A stretch of DNA of 58,085 nucleotides from Bradyrhizobium sp. 138. Lineage in GTDB: Bacteria > Pseudomonadota > Alphaproteobacteria > Rhizobiales > Xanthobacteraceae. The stretch covers positions 1 through 58,085 of the forward strand of contig NZ_JADPKT010000010.1 in the NCBI RefSeq assembly GCF_023074075.1, written 5' to 3'. Numbering within the stretch: the stretch's first letter is position 1; the number at the start of each line of letters is the position of its first letter. The notes beneath the pieces were generated by a model, which was not told the origin of the DNA, did not search any database, and saw nothing but the letters and a program-made list of their open reading frames with translations. The position numbers and the translations under genes are program-made. Shown one piece after another: positions 56,424 through 58,085 of this stretch.

Positions 56424-56696
56424 ATGTTCGACTCCGAAACCACCGCTCTCTTGCGTGCAGTTCTGAATGAAGTTTGCAGAGAACTCCCGGCTGGTGAGAC
56501 TGGCACCCGAACGCACGTAGCTTCGAGAATGCTTGAAGCTGCGTCACGAGGAGAGACGTCCATTGAGGTCCTCAAGCAAATCGGCCAGACGGCGTTGACC
56601 AGCGCTCCAACCATGTGGTCTCAGAAGGGCTCCCACCTTGTTAATCCGCCAGCCGTGGTCGGGGTGGCGAGCTCCCAGGAAACCAACATGGATTGA
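56424..56696 (+). CDS. Small conserved rhizobial-type protein, 90 aa
   Basis: Reads MFDSETTALLRAVLNEVCRE, then TGTRTHVASRMLEAASRGET and LKQIGQTALTSAPTMW. I recognise this as a short helical protein widespread in Bradyrhizobium and relatives, function unknown. ATG 56424 is chosen for fit to that family although the binding site is weak; in-frame upstream ATGs (56337, 56379) are possible. The tail after TMW is longer than usual and may be altered. Confidence 0.6.
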   Translation: MFDSETTALLRAVLNEVCRELPAGETGTRTHVASRMLEAASRGETSIEVLKQIGQTALTSAPTMWSQKGSHLVNPPAVVGVASSQETNMD

Positions 56697-56925
56697 CGGG
56701 CCTAATCCATAAGGCCACCGCGGGGCTGATCCGCCGCGACGATTGGCCCGAGATCGGGCAATTGGCTGCCTGCGAGCGACTAGGGGCTACCGCATCAGAT
56801 GGCTGAATTGAACCTCTTCTTTGTCGTTCGTTAAGAAGCTAGTTCAACTCGGTGAATGATTGGTGGCCGCTATGGCTTGCGGTCAAGACGACGCATCCAA
56901 TAACCCTCAGCCAGGCGAAGATGCT
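56697..56925. other. Gap without a gene
   Basis: No supported coding, RNA or regulatory feature. Confidence 0.4.
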
Positions 56926-57240
56926 ATGAAAAGCTCATCGCCGTCACTGCTCAAGATGGACGCGATATCAAGGAGGTAACCTGCCGAGCGCACGGTCTGG
57001 ATGATATTGGGCTCACCCTGGCTGCTGAGTGCCTTGCGCAAATGTACGATATGAGCATCGACAGTCCGGAGGGGCAACGGCGGTGCCCTTCCAGACGGCC
57101 GCGACGAGCTGGTCACGTGAAACGATTTGCCCAGAATCACGAGGCAAATGACACAGCAGCCTGAACTGGGTAGGTGATGTGTGCACGCGCCGGACGCCCG
57201 CGACAACCCCTTCGCGTTCTAAGACAAACGACAATCAATT
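56926..57240 (-). pseudogene. OmpR/PhoB-type winged-helix DNA-binding domain, frameshifted remnant
   Basis: The minus strand first frame has FVLEREGVVAGVRRVHTSPT, then FRLLCHLPRDSGQIVSRDQL and VAAVWKGTAV. After a frame change near 57075 it continues RTVDAHIVHLRKALSSQGEP and IIQTVRSAGYLLD. This is a complete Trans_reg_C domain in two frames, without a receiver domain. Remnant of a response regulator. Confidence 0.8.
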
Positions 57241-58085
57241 TCTGCAAAGCGCAACTCGCCGGCCCATTCGGCTTGCCATATGCGATCGAATGTCAGTCAG
57301 GGGCGCAGGCACCCTTAGCGGCCTTTGAAGAATTGTAACGGCTTCCGGGATATATCATGCGACGCCAACGTTCGCTGTCTGCGCTCAGAATGAGACTCGA
57401 GCGCCGGGGTTTGTGATAAGCTGATCAACGGCCTGCTTGGTCGGCTGCTTGTCGGCGAGCATGTCTGTGTCGAGGTGAGACGGTCGTTGTTCTTACCGGC
57501 CAGCACCGCACCGATGCGGACGTCGACGGTCGCAACGGTCAGACGCCCCTCGTTTTCAAGTATTTATGAAATGAGCGATGCAATCGTCTCGCCGATAATG
57601 ATCACGATAATCCGTCGCGAAGCCTTGTTCGTGCTTCGTCTGTCGGCGAGAGAGCTTTCTGCTGGATTTGAAGTCGCGTATTGGTTCGAGGTTGTTCCCG
57701 CGGATTGTTATTTAAGGATCGTGGCCGGGGTGGATTCGTCCAATCGCAATGAGCGTTCAAGGCGGGAACCGAACCTAAGCACTTCGAGGGATTCGTATCA
57801 GCTACCAGAATTGATCGCTGTGGCCCTGCTTGACTCAAGGCTCTGCCGGGTTCGATAGGAATGTAAGGTTCTGGCCTTGGAGATCCCGGTAGCTGCCCTT
57901 AGCGGCAGGTACCGTCGAGGGAAGACATGCCAATCATGCTTCGCGAAAAAACAAGCTTCTGCGTCGATCGCTTTCGGAGGCCAACCGTAACCGGCACGAG
58001 GCCCCCACCTCGCGGTCGTGAGCTTGGTCTGCGATACAGCCTGGCATGAGCTGATCGTTGGGAGTGAATCGATGGCAGATGCCAT
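57241..58085. other. Window end, no supported gene
   Basis: A minus piece near 57400-57530 reads VRIGAVLAGKNNDRL, then in another frame DTDMLADKQPTKQAVDQLIT and ends NPGARVSF. It looks like a frameshifted gene end but could not be assigned. The remaining frames are unconvincing. Confidence 0.35.

Overview
The window looks like accessory, symbiosis-island DNA of a Bradyrhizobium-type rhizobium. The evidence is a near full-length NodU (Nod-factor carbamoyltransferase), NifA/sigma54-type promoter motifs, several insertion sequences (intact IS3-family and IS66 elements plus many relics), a decayed phage-type integrase, and a high share of truncated or frameshifted genes. No tRNA, rRNA or CRISPR array was seen. 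The taxon is inferred from gene content and style, not from a marker gene.

Layout. 1-2231: 3' end of an NRPS gene (Ser-type adenylation domain, carrier protein, thioesterase). 2247-7360: debris zone with IS5, DUF1016 and LigD relics, two small membrane-protein genes, an intact IS3-family element inside a 40-codon gene, and an integrase pseudogene. 7793-17576: a catabolic block (enoyl-CoA hydratase, MHS-type transporter, CehA/McbA-like metallohydrolase, LacI regulator, CoA-transferase with one frameshift, GH88 hydrolase). It is tied together by a repeated palindrome centred on GAAATCGATTTC, the likely LacI operator. 17590-24505: transposase relics, a DMT exporter, nodU between diverged direct repeats, and an orphan methyltransferase preceded by a perfect sigma54 -24/-12 motif that is itself duplicated.

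24826-34197: a sigma54-activator/GH51 chimeric relic, then a likely defence island. This holds an OLD-type ATPase/TOPRIM nuclease, a KTSC-domain protein and a DUF2130 coiled-coil/nuclease-like protein in one operon. Next come a highly structured 315-nt RNA-like segment containing a 42-codon ORF and ending in a strong terminator, and a restriction-endonuclease/STAND-like ATPase broken by frameshifts. An IS407-group element closes the block.

34248-43529: a thiolase relic, a small XRE regulator, and an intact five-gene operon (flavin-dependent monooxygenase plus dipeptide/nickel-type ABC importer). 44005-49724: a MATE exporter whose frame is broken inside a heptanucleotide tandem repeat, a pentapeptide-repeat protein and a divergent PanC-like ligase. 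NifA/sigma54-like motifs precede the exporter and the pentapeptide gene. 49957-52471: an intact IS66 element with a perfect 8-bp target duplication. 52728-58085: an IS3 relic, a TauD-like protein lacking two of three iron ligands, a small conserved protein, a winged-helix relic and non-coding debris.

The best candidates for something undescribed are the OLD-KTSC-DUF2130 operon with the neighbouring structured RNA/small ORF, and the apparently nitrogen-fixation-regulated exporter/pentapeptide/PanC-like group.
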